From a bacterium (lineage in GTDB: Bacteria; Patescibacteriota; Minisyncoccia; Phycocordibacterales; UBA2100), in contig JAUSJH010000013.1 in assembly GCA_030647655.1 (NCBI GenBank), positions 1 to 41,438 of the forward strand: a stretch of DNA of 41,438 nt, read 5' to 3'. Positions 31,044-37,714 of the stretch are shown here, piece by piece. Positions within the stretch are counted from its first letter, which is position 1; every line of letters starts with the position of its first letter. Under the pieces are notes generated by a model. It did not search any database. It was not told the origin of the DNA and was given only the letters and a program-made list of their open reading frames with translations. The translations under genes and the position numbers were made by a program.

Positions 31044-31760
31044 ATGCACATTGTTAAAAGACTGTTTGCAAAAGAGGGCCCGCTCGCAATGATAGCGGCG
31101 GTAGTTGCTGGTGTACTCTTTATCACACTCGCGGCACAAGCGGCGACGACGATATCGACCTCGATAAACACCGAGGGTGCGATTGCGGCTTCGAGTACGA
31201 TTATCGGTTCGAGTACCTTGTCGATTACTGGTGCAACGATACTCCACGGCGCGACAACTCTGGGTGATCAAATAGGCGATACCGTCCTTGCCAACGGCCA
31301 GTTTGTAGCGTCAAGTACGCTACAGGCATCTTCGACGGCACTTTTCGGGTACACGGCGCTGTTCTACAATACCGGGTCAACATCCACAGTGAATCGCGGC
31401 ACAGCTTCGACCTCTAAGCTCCAAGTCGGTGGCGACAGCGTTCCGGTTATCGATGCTAGCGCAGGTACATTCGGCACGACGACAATTTCGGGGCTCGTCT
31501 TCGGGTACTGCAATATCGGTACTGTCACCATAAGCGCGTCGTCGTCTGACTACGCAGTGTGTGATGACGCAACAGGGGTTCGGTCAACAGACAGAGTATT
31601 TGTCCAAGCAACGAGCTCACTTCCGTCAGGCATGTTTATTGAAGCCGCATCTACAACGGCCGCGGCGACAATCAGCTTCCGCATCCACAATGACGGTTTG
31701 AGCGGTGGTGGGTCGCTTGCAACGGGTGCCATCTCAATCAACTTCTGGGCACTCAGGTAA
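31044..31760 (+). CDS. Secreted Ser/Thr-rich protein of unknown function
   Basis: The 238-residue protein has a signal peptide or anchor (LAMIAAVVAGVLFITLAAQA, about 14-33). Low-complexity repeats rich in S, T, A and G follow (AASSTIIGSSTLSITGATILHGATTLGDQIG), similar to the short beta-helix repeats of phage-tail and CPR surface proteins. The C-terminal 90 residues look globular, with two cysteines (YCNIGTVTISASSSDYAVCDD) that could form a disulphide, and end in FWALR. No catalytic motif. It belongs to the secreted-protein cluster at 26-33.6 kb. Confidence 0.7.
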   Translation: MHIVKRLFAKEGPLAMIAAVVAGVLFITLAAQAATTISTSINTEGAIAASSTIIGSSTLSITGATILHGATTLGDQIGDTVLANGQFVASSTLQASSTALFGYTALFYNTGSTSTVNRGTASTSKLQVGGDSVPVIDASAGTFGTTTISGLVFGYCNIGTVTISASSSDYAVCDDATGVRSTDRVFVQATSSLPSGMFIEAASTTAAATISFRIHNDGLSGGGSLATGAISINFWALR

Positions 31761-31796
31761 TGCGGATATTGTTAGGATTATCAGCTAACATCCGCA
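31760..31796 (+). promoter_or_regulatory. Long hairpin between two secreted-protein genes
   Basis: ATGCGGAT (31760-31767) pairs with ATCCGCAT (31789-31796), with an inner GTTAG/CTAAC stem. There is no T-tract, so it is more likely an mRNA processing or stability element, or a leader structure of the next gene, than a terminator. Confidence 0.55.
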
Positions 31797-31800
31797 TGTC

Positions 31801-32664
31801 ATGAGAAAACTAATTACAATCGGATTCGGTCTCGCGCTCTGTCTGCCTGTGGTGGCTTTGGCTGTGGAGGGCAGGTACGACCGCCTCCAGCTCACAGGCT
31901 CTGACGCGCACTTCGTGGTTGGTGGCGTTACTATTCAGGCCGTGAACTACGTAAAGCTGAGCATACTGACGATGGGCGCCAGTAGCTTCAATGTCGAAAT
32001 CGCACCGGGCTCCATCTTCGCGGCCAAATCGACTCTCACGGAGAATCTCGCGGTGAGCTACGTGAGCGGCAGTACCGACTATACGACAACAGATACCTGC
32101 ACGCAGACGGTCTCACAGGTAACTATCGAGACAGGAGCCGCAACTTCAACCCTCACTATTACACCAGATTCCACTAGTCTCTGCAGTACCATCAACACTG
32201 GCGGAAGTGGCGGGGGAGGCGGAGGCGGAGGCGGAGGAGGTGGTAGCGGAGGAGGCGGAGGCGCTCCGACCGTTACAACGACGACCAATACCCCTACAGT
32301 AACCACAACAACTACCGGCACCTTGACCGCAGAGGAGCGCACGGCGCTCATCGCTACACTGACGGCACAGGTACAGGCGCTTCTTGCGCAGGTAATGGCG
32401 ATGACGGGCGGCACGTATTCATCGTTCTCTCGCGATTTGCAGGTGGGCACGACGGGAGATGACGTTAGAGGTCTTCAAATCTATCTCAACACACACGGCT
32501 ATGCGGTCGCTTCAAGCGGCGCGGGGTCGCCGGGGAACGAGACGACGATGTTTGGTGGACTGACGCGCGCAGCGGTCAGGAAACTCCAGAAAGACGCGGG
32601 CATCACGCCAGCAGTCGGCTACTTCGGCCCCAAGACGCGCGCTTACGTCAACGCAAATCCCTAA
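31801..32664 (+). CDS. Secreted protein with C-terminal peptidoglycan-binding domain
   Basis: The 287-residue protein has a signal peptide (LITIGFGLALCLPVVALA), a beta-rich N-terminal domain with two cysteines (about 25-130), a polyglycine tract of about 20 residues, a Thr-rich linker, a short coil (LIATLTAQVQALLAQVMAM) and a PG_binding_1-type domain (QVGTTGDDVRGLQIYLNTHGYAV...FGGLTRAAVRKLQKDAGITPAVGYFGP). The last domain is clearly related to the one at the N-terminus of the large surface protein, even sharing GAGSPGNET, but is placed at the other end. It probably binds the cell wall. Confidence 0.82.
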   Translation: MRKLITIGFGLALCLPVVALAVEGRYDRLQLTGSDAHFVVGGVTIQAVNYVKLSILTMGASSFNVEIAPGSIFAAKSTLTENLAVSYVSGSTDYTTTDTCTQTVSQVTIETGAATSTLTITPDSTSLCSTINTGGSGGGGGGGGGGGGSGGGGGAPTVTTTTNTPTVTTTTTGTLTAEERTALIATLTAQVQALLAQVMAMTGGTYSSFSRDLQVGTTGDDVRGLQIYLNTHGYAVASSGAGSPGNETTMFGGLTRAAVRKLQKDAGITPAVGYFGPKTRAYVNANP

Positions 32665-32752
32665 CCCCAGACGAGACTCCCATCTCATGGGGCGGGCGAG
32701 CATTTAGCGAAGCAAAATGTTTTAGCCCTAATATTTATCAGAGAATCTTTTC

Positions 32753-32779
32753 AAGAGTCCCGCCTTTGGCGGGACTCTT
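32753..32779. terminator. Bidirectional terminator between convergent genes
   Basis: AAGAGTCCCGCC-TTT-GGCGGGACTCTT, a perfect 12-bp stem between the plus-strand PG-binding gene and the minus-strand CARDB-like gene. A second hairpin CCCCA..GAGA/TCTC..TGGGG lies at about 32665-32691. Confidence 0.88.
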
Positions 32780-32788
32780 GCTTAGGGG

Positions 32789-33568
32789 TTAATGTGGGCG
32801 GCGAACTGTTTTGTAGATGATGTACAGCCCAACGAAGAAAAGAAGCGCGAGGAATGGATAGAAAAGGACGAGCGAGCGCATGATGAAGAGCCCTGCCGCG
32901 ATAGCGAGTTGGCCCGCGGTGTGTAGAAATGATGACGGAACATCGCTCTCCTTTGTTGAGGTTCCGAGTACGAACCCCCTGACGTTTTTTACGAGTGCAT
33001 CTTTACTTTTTTGTGGAGGATCTACTTTTTTCTCCAAATATTCGATGCCCGTATTCCGCATCACCTCTGTCTTCGCGAATACTTCCTGTGCAATTTTCTG
33101 GACTATCGGCGCGGATGAAGAAGCGAATTGACTCGCGACCACTGTCGCTTTGTTCACACTATTTTGGAGCGCACTCGGCGGTGGCGGCTCGGGCACACTG
33201 ATCTTAATTGTGGTCGTTTGTTGCTGTGTCGCGGAATCCGCACCGCTCACGAAGCGTGCTACGAATGTGTGTACGCCTGCGGTCGCGGTCCATTTCTCGG
33301 ATATGATGCTACTGGACTGCGGAGCGAGCGACACATCTCGCGACGAGAGTTTTGCATCATTGGCAAAGAAGGTCAGTGTGCCGCCAACAGCCGCGTTAGT
33401 ACCATTGTAGAGTACTGTGTATATCAGGATTTCCTCGCCAGCCTTGGGCGCTGTATTGGAGAGCCAGAGCGAACGCTCGGGGAAACCTGCCCCTACGGGA
33501 CCTGCGGCCTGCGCACTCGCAAGAAAGGGAAAGGTCAATAGAGCGGTAATTGCCAACACTGTGCGCAT
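32789..33568 (-). CDS. Secreted CARDB-like protein with C-terminal membrane anchor
   Basis: The 259-residue protein has a signal peptide (AITALLTFPFLASAQA), a CARDB/Ig-like beta domain at about 30-125 (LWLSNTAPKAGEEILIYTVLYNGTNAAVGGTLTFF, then KWTATAGVHTFVARF), a Pro-rich linker, a helical segment, and a C-terminal membrane helix (LVLFYPFLALLFFVGLYIIYK) with a basic end. It is therefore anchored to the membrane with the Ig domain outside. Function unknown. It is transcribed towards the secreted-protein cluster. TATACT (33584-33579, minus strand) ends 10 nt before its ATG. Confidence 0.75.
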   Translation of the reverse strand: MRTVLAITALLTFPFLASAQAAGPVGAGFPERSLWLSNTAPKAGEEILIYTVLYNGTNAAVGGTLTFFANDAKLSSRDVSLAPQSSSIISEKWTATAGVHTFVARFVSGADSATQQQTTTIKISVPEPPPPSALQNSVNKATVVASQFASSSAPIVQKIAQEVFAKTEVMRNTGIEYLEKKVDPPQKSKDALVKNVRGFVLGTSTKESDVPSSFLHTAGQLAIAAGLFIMRSLVLFYPFLALLFFVGLYIIYKTVRRPH

Positions 33569-33621
33569 GAATACCTACAGTATAGACCCTAAACTGCCCA
33601 CAAAGTCGGCTATAACCCTTG

Positions 33622-33662
33622 GTTCGCCCGGCGTTCAGCGTTGTGAACGCTTAGGGGCGAAC
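33622..33662. repeat. Nested palindrome in a divergent promoter region
   Basis: GTTCGCCC (33622-33629) pairs with GGGCGAAC (33655-33662) around an inner GCGTTC/GAACGC hairpin (33631-33650). AACACC-GGA-GGTGTT follows. It could terminate, insulate or form a cruciform. The GGGGCGAAC core also appears at about 218-226 and 25848-25856. Confidence 0.6.
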
Positions 33663-33690
33663 ACCGGAGGTGTTTTAGCCGAAATTCGCA

Positions 33691-33696
33691 TATAAT
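33691..33696 (+). promoter_or_regulatory. -10 box of a predicted leaderless small gene
   Basis: A perfect TATAAT ends 6 nt before the ATG at 33703. Confidence 0.7.
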
Positions 33697-33702
33697 ACGG
33701 GC

Positions 33703-33870
33703 ATGGAGCCTACTCCTGCCAGTTCGTTCGCACGCTTTTCTTTTGGCTTTTTATTGCTTATCTCGATTAGTTTCGGGGTTACTTTTGCCGTGCAAAAATA
33801 CGCGACTTCGCAGGACGCTGCGCGCCAACAGGCCGCAGCCGCGGCGGCAATGCTTGAGCAGGAAAAATAA
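33703..33870 (+). CDS. Small single-pass membrane protein, 55 residues
   Basis: It is too short for the ORF track. It reads MEPTPASSFARFSFGF, one membrane helix (FGFLLLISISFGVTFAV, about 14-30), then a helical, alanine- and glutamine-rich cytoplasmic or periplasmic tail (DAARQQAAAAAAMLEQEK). The perfect TATAAT 6 nt before the ATG and the clean composition support a real gene. It lies between the divergent CARDB gene and the convergent methyltransferase gene, whose stop is 8 nt away. No function can be assigned. Confidence 0.65.
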   Translation: MEPTPASSFARFSFGFLLLISISFGVTFAVQKYATSQDAARQQAAAAAAMLEQEK

Positions 33871-33878
33871 GTGACACT

Positions 33879-34364
33879 CTATACTTTTTTGTACACCGAA
33901 CTACCCTGATTACCGCTAGGGTCAGAAAGAAGCTCGAGACCGGCGATTGGTTCGAAGAAATTCTCCACTGCGTAGTACGCTCCGTCTTTCTTGAGCACGC
34001 GCACGATCTCACTCAACATTGCCTTTTGGTCCGCGGGAGATTGAGGATAATGCCACCCATCGAATACGTGTTTTGACATAACATAATTAAATGATTCTGG
34101 TGGGTATGGCAGCTCTGCTATATTTGCTTTCTTGACGCCGGGTCCGCGTGGCTCGATATCTACGCCTTCCACGTCAAGGCCTCTTTTGCGTAAAAAGGTA
34201 AGAAAATTACCGTTGCCACTGCCTACTTCAAGAATTCTTTCTGTATGCGCCGGAGGCGGAACACCGCAATTCTGTAATTTTAGTAACATGCCGCGATAAA
34301 ATAACTGCAAGGCGTTCTTATCTTCAATACCTCGACCGAAGGCCGGAACGTCATCGTGTGACAT
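33879..34364 (-). CDS. Class I SAM-dependent methyltransferase
   Basis: The 161-residue protein has motif I ILEVGSGNGNFL, the acidic end of strand 2 in VEGVDIEP, and a motif around LPYPPESFNYVMSKHVFDGW, then LSEIVRVLKKDGAYYAVENF, typical of small-molecule methyltransferases. The substrate is unknown. The track start is 37 codons upstream; ATG 34364 is chosen because TATACT ends exactly 6 nt before it and the protein then begins at a sensible place. It is short for the family, lacking extra substrate-binding elements. Confidence 0.82.
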   Translation of the reverse strand: MSHDDVPAFGRGIEDKNALQLFYRGMLLKLQNCGVPPPAHTERILEVGSGNGNFLTFLRKRGLDVEGVDIEPRGPGVKKANIAELPYPPESFNYVMSKHVFDGWHYPQSPADQKAMLSEIVRVLKKDGAYYAVENFFEPIAGLELLSDPSGNQGSSVYKKV

Positions 34365-34370
34365 ACGAAA

Positions 34371-34376
34371 AGTATA
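34371..34376 (-). promoter_or_regulatory. -10 box of a predicted leaderless methyltransferase promoter
   Basis: TATACT on the minus strand, preceded by TGTG, ends 6 nt before the ATG. Confidence 0.7.
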
Positions 34377-34440
34377 CACAATTCTTTTGGCTTGACACAT
34401 CCTTATACGACAGCAGTCTGGCGGACCACTACTCAATAGT

Positions 34441-34468
34441 TTGACGCGGGGCTTAAAACCTGTAAGAT
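34441..34468 (+). promoter_or_regulatory. Promoter of rplJ-rplL
   Basis: TTGACG (34441-34446), 16 nt, TAAGAT preceded by TG (34463-34468). It gives a leader of about 120 nt to rplJ. Confidence 0.65.
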
Positions 34469-34474
34469 GCCTCA

Positions 34475-34596
34475 TACAAGGCCAGAGAAAGCGGGCAGCT
34501 CAAAATAAACATTTGGGCGTCAGTCTTGCTGAGGTCGAAAACTCTCTTGGGGGCAACCCCAGCCTTGGTTAGAAAAGCGTTTTTTGTTTTGCAGAT
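34475..34596 (+). ncRNA. Putative L10-type ribosomal-protein leader
   Basis: The 120-nt leader before rplJ has foldable segments, GCTGAGG with CCTTGGT around GGGG-GCAA-CCCC, resembling the place and size of L10(L12)4-binding autoregulatory leaders. The call rests on position and hairpins; the family consensus was not matched in detail. Confidence 0.4.
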
Positions 34597-35091
34597 ATGG
34601 CAAAAACTAAGCAAGAGAAAGGCGTCATCATCGACAAACTCGCGGAGGCCTTCAAGAACGGCGCGTCGTCGGTATTCGTACACTTCACGAAAGTAAGTGT
34701 TGCGGAGGAATCGGCAATGCGCCGCGCACTTCGCAACGACGGGGTCTCGTACTTTGTCGCGAAGAAGACGCTGATGCGCCGCGCGCTCGACACGATGGGT
34801 CTGAAACACGATGAGCTCCCGCTCGAAGGCGAAGTGTCAATTGCCTACGGTGGCGCGGACTCGACCGCGGCGTCGCGCCTCGTGCATGAATGGGGCTCAA
34901 AGCTCGTCGGCAAGCTCACTATTCTCGGAGGCATCTTCGAAGGCAAACTCGTGGGACAAGCGTACATGCAGGAGATAGCGACTATTCCGTCGATGCAGGT
35001 GCTTCGCGGCATGTTCGTCAACGTTATCAATTCGCCGATCGCGGGTCTTGCGATAGCTCTCAAAGCTGTTGCAGATAAGCGGGCGGCATAA
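34597..35091 (+). CDS. rplJ: Large ribosomal subunit protein uL10
   Basis: The 164-residue protein has the L10 N-terminal domain ([30 protein letters not shown]-type start, [23 protein letters not shown]) and the C-terminal helical region that carries L7/L12 dimers. It forms the base of the ribosomal stalk with L11. It is followed by rplL after 34 nt. The pair is separated by about 32 kb from rplK. A leader of about 120 nt with hairpins, probably for autoregulation, precedes it, which is in contrast to the leaderless genes around it. Confidence 0.96.
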   Translation: MAKTKQEKGVIIDKLAEAFKNGASSVFVHFTKVSVAEESAMRRALRNDGVSYFVAKKTLMRRALDTMGLKHDELPLEGEVSIAYGGADSTAASRLVHEWGSKLVGKLTILGGIFEGKLVGQAYMQEIATIPSMQVLRGMFVNVINSPIAGLAIALKAVADKRAA

Positions 35092-35094
35092 TAT

Positions 35095-35113
35095 CGGGAT
35101 TTACGAAATCCCG
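35095..35113 (+). promoter_or_regulatory. Perfect hairpin between rplJ and rplL
   Basis: CGGGATTT-ACG-AAATCCCG starts 3 nt after the rplJ stop. There is no T-tract, so processing, mRNA stability or a differential-expression element for the L10:L12 ratio are the options. Confidence 0.6.
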
Positions 35114-35125
35114 ACATCAAAAAAT

Positions 35126-35542
35126 ATGGCAGATGAAACGGCAGTAGTGGCAGAAACAAAGGAAGTAGCGGTAGAAGTGCCGGCGAAGTTCAAGAAACTC
35201 GTCGAGGAAGTTGAGAAGATGACAGTCTTGGAACTGAATGAGCTCGTGAAGGTCTTGGAAAAGAAATTTGGCGTTTCCGCGCAAGCGGTTGCCGTCGCAG
35301 GCCCCGCAGCAGGTGCAGCCGCAGACGAGAAAACTGAATTCAACGTCGAGCTTACTTCTATGGGTGAGCAGAAGATAGCGGTCATCAAAATCGTGAAAGA
35401 AGTGCTCGGCCTCGGTCTCGCGGAAGCGAAGACGATGGTCGAAGGCGCTCCGATCATGATGAAGACCGATGTGAAGAAGGAAGATGCAGAGGCGTGGAAG
35501 AAAAAGATTGAGACGGCGGGCGGCAAGGTCACTCTTAAGTAA
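35126..35542 (+). CDS. rplL: Large ribosomal subunit protein bL12
   Basis: The 138-residue protein has the dimerisation N-terminus ([29 protein letters not shown]), an Ala/Gly hinge ([12 protein letters not shown]), and the C-terminal factor-binding domain ([38 protein letters not shown]). It recruits GTPase factors to the ribosome in several copies. An acidic N-terminal extension of about 20 residues ([17 protein letters not shown]) is longer than in E. coli. The track start lies within the intergenic hairpin, so ATG 35126 is used. A strong terminator follows. Confidence 0.97.
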   Translation: MADETAVVAETKEVAVEVPAKFKKLVEEVEKMTVLELNELVKVLEKKFGVSAQAVAVAGPAAGAAADEKTEFNVELTSMGEQKIAVIKIVKEVLGLGLAEAKTMVEGAPIMMKTDVKKEDAEAWKKKIETAGGKVTLK

Positions 35543-35562
35543 CTTTCCGTATTCCAAAATGT

Positions 35563-35597
35563 AATCGCCCCCGACAATTTGTGTCGTGGGGCGATTT
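35563..35597 (+). terminator. Intrinsic terminator after rplL
   Basis: AATCGCCCC pairs with GGGGCGATT around an inner GACA/TGTC stem, followed by TTT. Confidence 0.85.
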
Positions 35598-35615
35598 CAC
35601 GTTGGCCCACAAGCG

Positions 35616-35981
35616 TTAACTCTTGAGCCAGCGCTTTCTTCGATAGAACTTCCGGCGGCTGCCACGCACTTTCTTTAGAAGGCGTTTCGCGGCATGCTGC
35701 TTCAACACTTGGCGCAAATCCGTATAGAACTTTTCCACTTGTCGCTTGGTCATAGGCTCTAAAGTATCCAGATGATAGAGCCGCTCGGGGCAGCTGAGAT
35801 GCTTATCTCCCGAGTAATTCTTGACCAAAACAAGCGTGACGACTTTGCCCGTGCAAAGCAACAAACCGACGCGGCGATACGCTGGCTGCGGATGCGTTGG
35901 CTTTATGACGAGCAGCACGTCATCAATTCCGGAACCCGTCACGCGCAGGCAGGCCCCAAGTCGATACCCGTAGTTGCTCAT
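35616..35981 (-). CDS. Hypothetical basic protein, 121 residues
   Basis: I do not recognise a family. The N-terminal half is a small beta-rich segment (YGYRLGACLRVTGSGIDDVLLVIKPTHPQPAY, VVTLVLVKNYSGDKHLSCPERLYHLDTLEPMTK) and the C-terminus is very basic (KRLLKKVRGSRRKFYRRKRWLKS), suggesting nucleic-acid or ribosome contact; that is inference. It is transcribed towards rplL, and its end lies 18 nt past that gene's terminator. The only ribosome-binding-like signal is a weak AGGT before the ATG. The frame could be spurious, but its composition is protein-like. Confidence 0.5.
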   Translation of the reverse strand: MSNYGYRLGACLRVTGSGIDDVLLVIKPTHPQPAYRRVGLLLCTGKVVTLVLVKNYSGDKHLSCPERLYHLDTLEPMTKRQVEKFYTDLRQVLKQHAAKRLLKKVRGSRRKFYRRKRWLKS

Positions 35982-36058
35982 TGCGAGACCTCGTTTGTTC
36001 TCGGTCGTTCAAGACCGTGGCCACAATATAGTTGATTTTAGGATATTTGCCATATGAG

Positions 36059-36086
36059 TTGACTGCCGACACCATACGAGGATAAT
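36059..36086 (+). promoter_or_regulatory. Promoter of the HTH-nucleotidyltransferase gene
   Basis: TTGACT (36059-36064), 16 nt, GATAAT (36081-36086), 8 nt to the ATG. It is one of the few near-leaderless genes with a visible -35. Confidence 0.65.
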
Positions 36087-36094
36087 GAACCTCT

Positions 36095-36724
36095 ATGACC
36101 GATGACTTCCTCGGGAAATTCATGGGGAACGCATCACGCGCCAAGATAGTGCGTGTTTTCTCAATTGACCAATCAGGAGTCTTCACGCTCCCGCAGGCGG
36201 CGAAACGCTCCGGTGTCTCCCTGCGCACAGTCGCAAAGGAAATAAAAGCGCTCGAGCAGTGGGGAATATTGAAGCGGGGCAAATTCATGATAACGCTTGC
36301 TGGTGTGAACGGTATGAAGCGGGCGATAGGCGGCAGACAGAAAGAGCCGGCGTGGACGATTAATCCAGCATTCAAATACTTGCCCGCAATCTCCAAATTC
36401 GTGCACGAGGTCTCGCCAGTCAACCACAAGAGCATCGTTGTCGGAATGAAGCGGGCCGGGCGCATCACGGTTGTGGTGCTTTCCGGTTGCTTCATGGGCG
36501 ACATGAGCCGGCCAGCCGATATAGTGATTGCGGCTGATGGCATAAACGAGAGGCGCCTCGAATCTGCTATCAGAGCGCTCGAGCCTCAAGTCGGGCGCGA
36601 GATTCGCTACGCGGTCTTCACAACCCCCGAATTCAAGTACCGTCTCACAACGCAAGACCGCCTCCTTCGGGAGACTTTGGACTATCCGCACCTCATCCTT
36701 CTCGATAAAACCAAGCTTTTGTAG
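36095..36724 (+). CDS. Winged-helix protein with degenerate nucleotidyltransferase-like domain
   Basis: The 209-residue protein has an N-terminal winged helix (SRAKIVRVFSIDQSGVFTLPQAAKRSGVSLRTVAKEIKALEQWGILKRG, about 13-65). The C-terminal domain is laid out like the MNT-type nucleotidyltransferases often fused to HTH domains (ADIVIAADGINERRLESAIRALEPQVGREIRYAVFTTPEFKYRL). The usual GSxxxG is replaced by SGCFMGD and the DxD pair by ADIVI, so catalysis is doubtful. Relatives of this architecture are found as regulators and as antitoxin-type partners. The gene is monocistronic. Confidence 0.65.
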   Translation: MTDDFLGKFMGNASRAKIVRVFSIDQSGVFTLPQAAKRSGVSLRTVAKEIKALEQWGILKRGKFMITLAGVNGMKRAIGGRQKEPAWTINPAFKYLPAISKFVHEVSPVNHKSIVVGMKRAGRITVVVLSGCFMGDMSRPADIVIAADGINERRLESAIRALEPQVGREIRYAVFTTPEFKYRLTTQDRLLRETLDYPHLILLDKTKLL

Positions 36725-36820
36725 ACTCCCGATTTGTCCAAAATCGAAGCGATTGGTAACAAATCGCAGTCCTTTAGGGCAAATAAGGGGATTTTCGACC
36801 TTTTAGCCCGCTTTTTAGGG

Positions 36821-36841
36821 CCCGCCTGCCGGCAAGGCGGG
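36821..36841. repeat. Palindrome in a 230-nt gap
   Basis: CCCGCCT-GCCGGCA-AGGCGGG. A GCGATT/AAATCGC hairpin lies near 36748. The gap 36725-36954 holds no gene I can support. TACTTA (36943-36948) 6 nt before the next ATG is a weak leaderless -10. Confidence 0.5.
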
Positions 36842-36954
36842 TATCCACACGGTCTTCATAAGCCCCCTTCACAAAAAGGCACGGGTGCTATCATTAGTGC
36901 CATAAGTGGGGTCGAACCATCCTTTATAAACATTATCCATAATACTTAGTATTT

Positions 36955-37647
36955 ATGATAGTTACGCAATCGGCGGATGTAGTGCAGGCATCCTTTACGG
37001 GCCTGTGGTTCACCGTTGTGCAGTATCTTCCCGCCATTCTCGCGGCCATCATCATTTTCGTGATTGGCTGGATTGTGGGGGTCATCCTCTACCGTATCGT
37101 AGTGGAAATCGTCAAGGTGCTTCGCATCGACGAGGCGCTTAAAGCCGCAGGTCTCAACGATGCCGCAAAAGAGGCAGGCTTCACGCTTGATATCGGGCGC
37201 TTCTTGGGGACTCTTGTGATGTGGTTCATCGTCTTGGTGTTCCTCGTTGCTTCGCTCGATATTCTTGGTCTCAATAGTGTTACTATTTTCCTTCAGCAGG
37301 TCGTCTTGCTCTACCTCCCGCAGGTCATCGTGGCAGTCCTTATCCTCATCCTTGGTGCCGTCGTCGCCGAGGTGGTGAAGGGCTTGGTCGCGGGCTCGGC
37401 CCGTGCGGCGGGTGCTCATGGTGCGAATCTCGCAGGCGCAGTCGCCAAGTGGGCGATTTGGACCTTCGCGATCCTTGCAGCGCTTGATCAGCTTGGTATC
37501 GCATCGACGTTCCTCCAGACACTGTTCACGGGGCTTGTGATAGCGCTTTCGCTCGCTTTCGGGCTCGCCTTCGGTTTGGGCGGCAAGGAAGCCGCGTCGC
37601 GTACCATTGAAAGAGTACGCTCCGAGATCGCGCATCATCACGACTAG
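36955..37647 (+). CDS. Membrane protein with conserved TM-helix repeats (MscS-related)
   Basis: The 230-residue protein has about five membrane segments: VVQYLPAILAAIIIFVIGWIVGVILY (about 22-47), GTLVMWFIVLVFLVASLDILG, VVLLYLPQVIVAVLILILGAVVAEVV and WAIWTFAILAALDQLGIA, ending FTGLVIALSLAFGLAFGLGGKEAASRTIE. The phrases A..DQLG and GLAFGLGGKE are typical of the conserved-TM-helix family related to mechanosensitive channels and of CmpX-like proteins. The MscS beta domain that would follow the pore helix is absent, so channel activity is uncertain. Confidence 0.8.
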   Translation: MIVTQSADVVQASFTGLWFTVVQYLPAILAAIIIFVIGWIVGVILYRIVVEIVKVLRIDEALKAAGLNDAAKEAGFTLDIGRFLGTLVMWFIVLVFLVASLDILGLNSVTIFLQQVVLLYLPQVIVAVLILILGAVVAEVVKGLVAGSARAAGAHGANLAGAVAKWAIWTFAILAALDQLGIASTFLQTLFTGLVIALSLAFGLAFGLGGKEAASRTIERVRSEIAHHHD

Positions 37648-37666
37648 CGTCTCGTTTTTGTTTTCT

Positions 37667-37700
37667 GTAGAGGCCGCGTCAGACGCGGCCTCTACTTTTT
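37667..37700 (+). terminator. Intrinsic terminator touching the next promoter
   Basis: GTAGAGGCCGCG pairs with CGCGGCCTCTAC, followed by TTTTT. Its last T is also the first base of the TGGTACAAT promoter of the next gene. Confidence 0.93.
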
Positions 37701-37708
37701 GGTACAAT
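37700..37708 (+). promoter_or_regulatory. Extended -10 of a predicted leaderless promoter
   Basis: TGgTACAAT ends 6 nt before the ATG at 37715, and the -35 region would lie within the terminator stem. Confidence 0.7.
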
Positions 37709-37714
37709 CCCTCC

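Noticed and set aside
37607-37714. N-terminal extension of the nucleotidyltransferase ORF in the track
   Set aside because: The frame there runs through the preceding gene end and a strong terminator; the protein family starts at MQAVILAAG.
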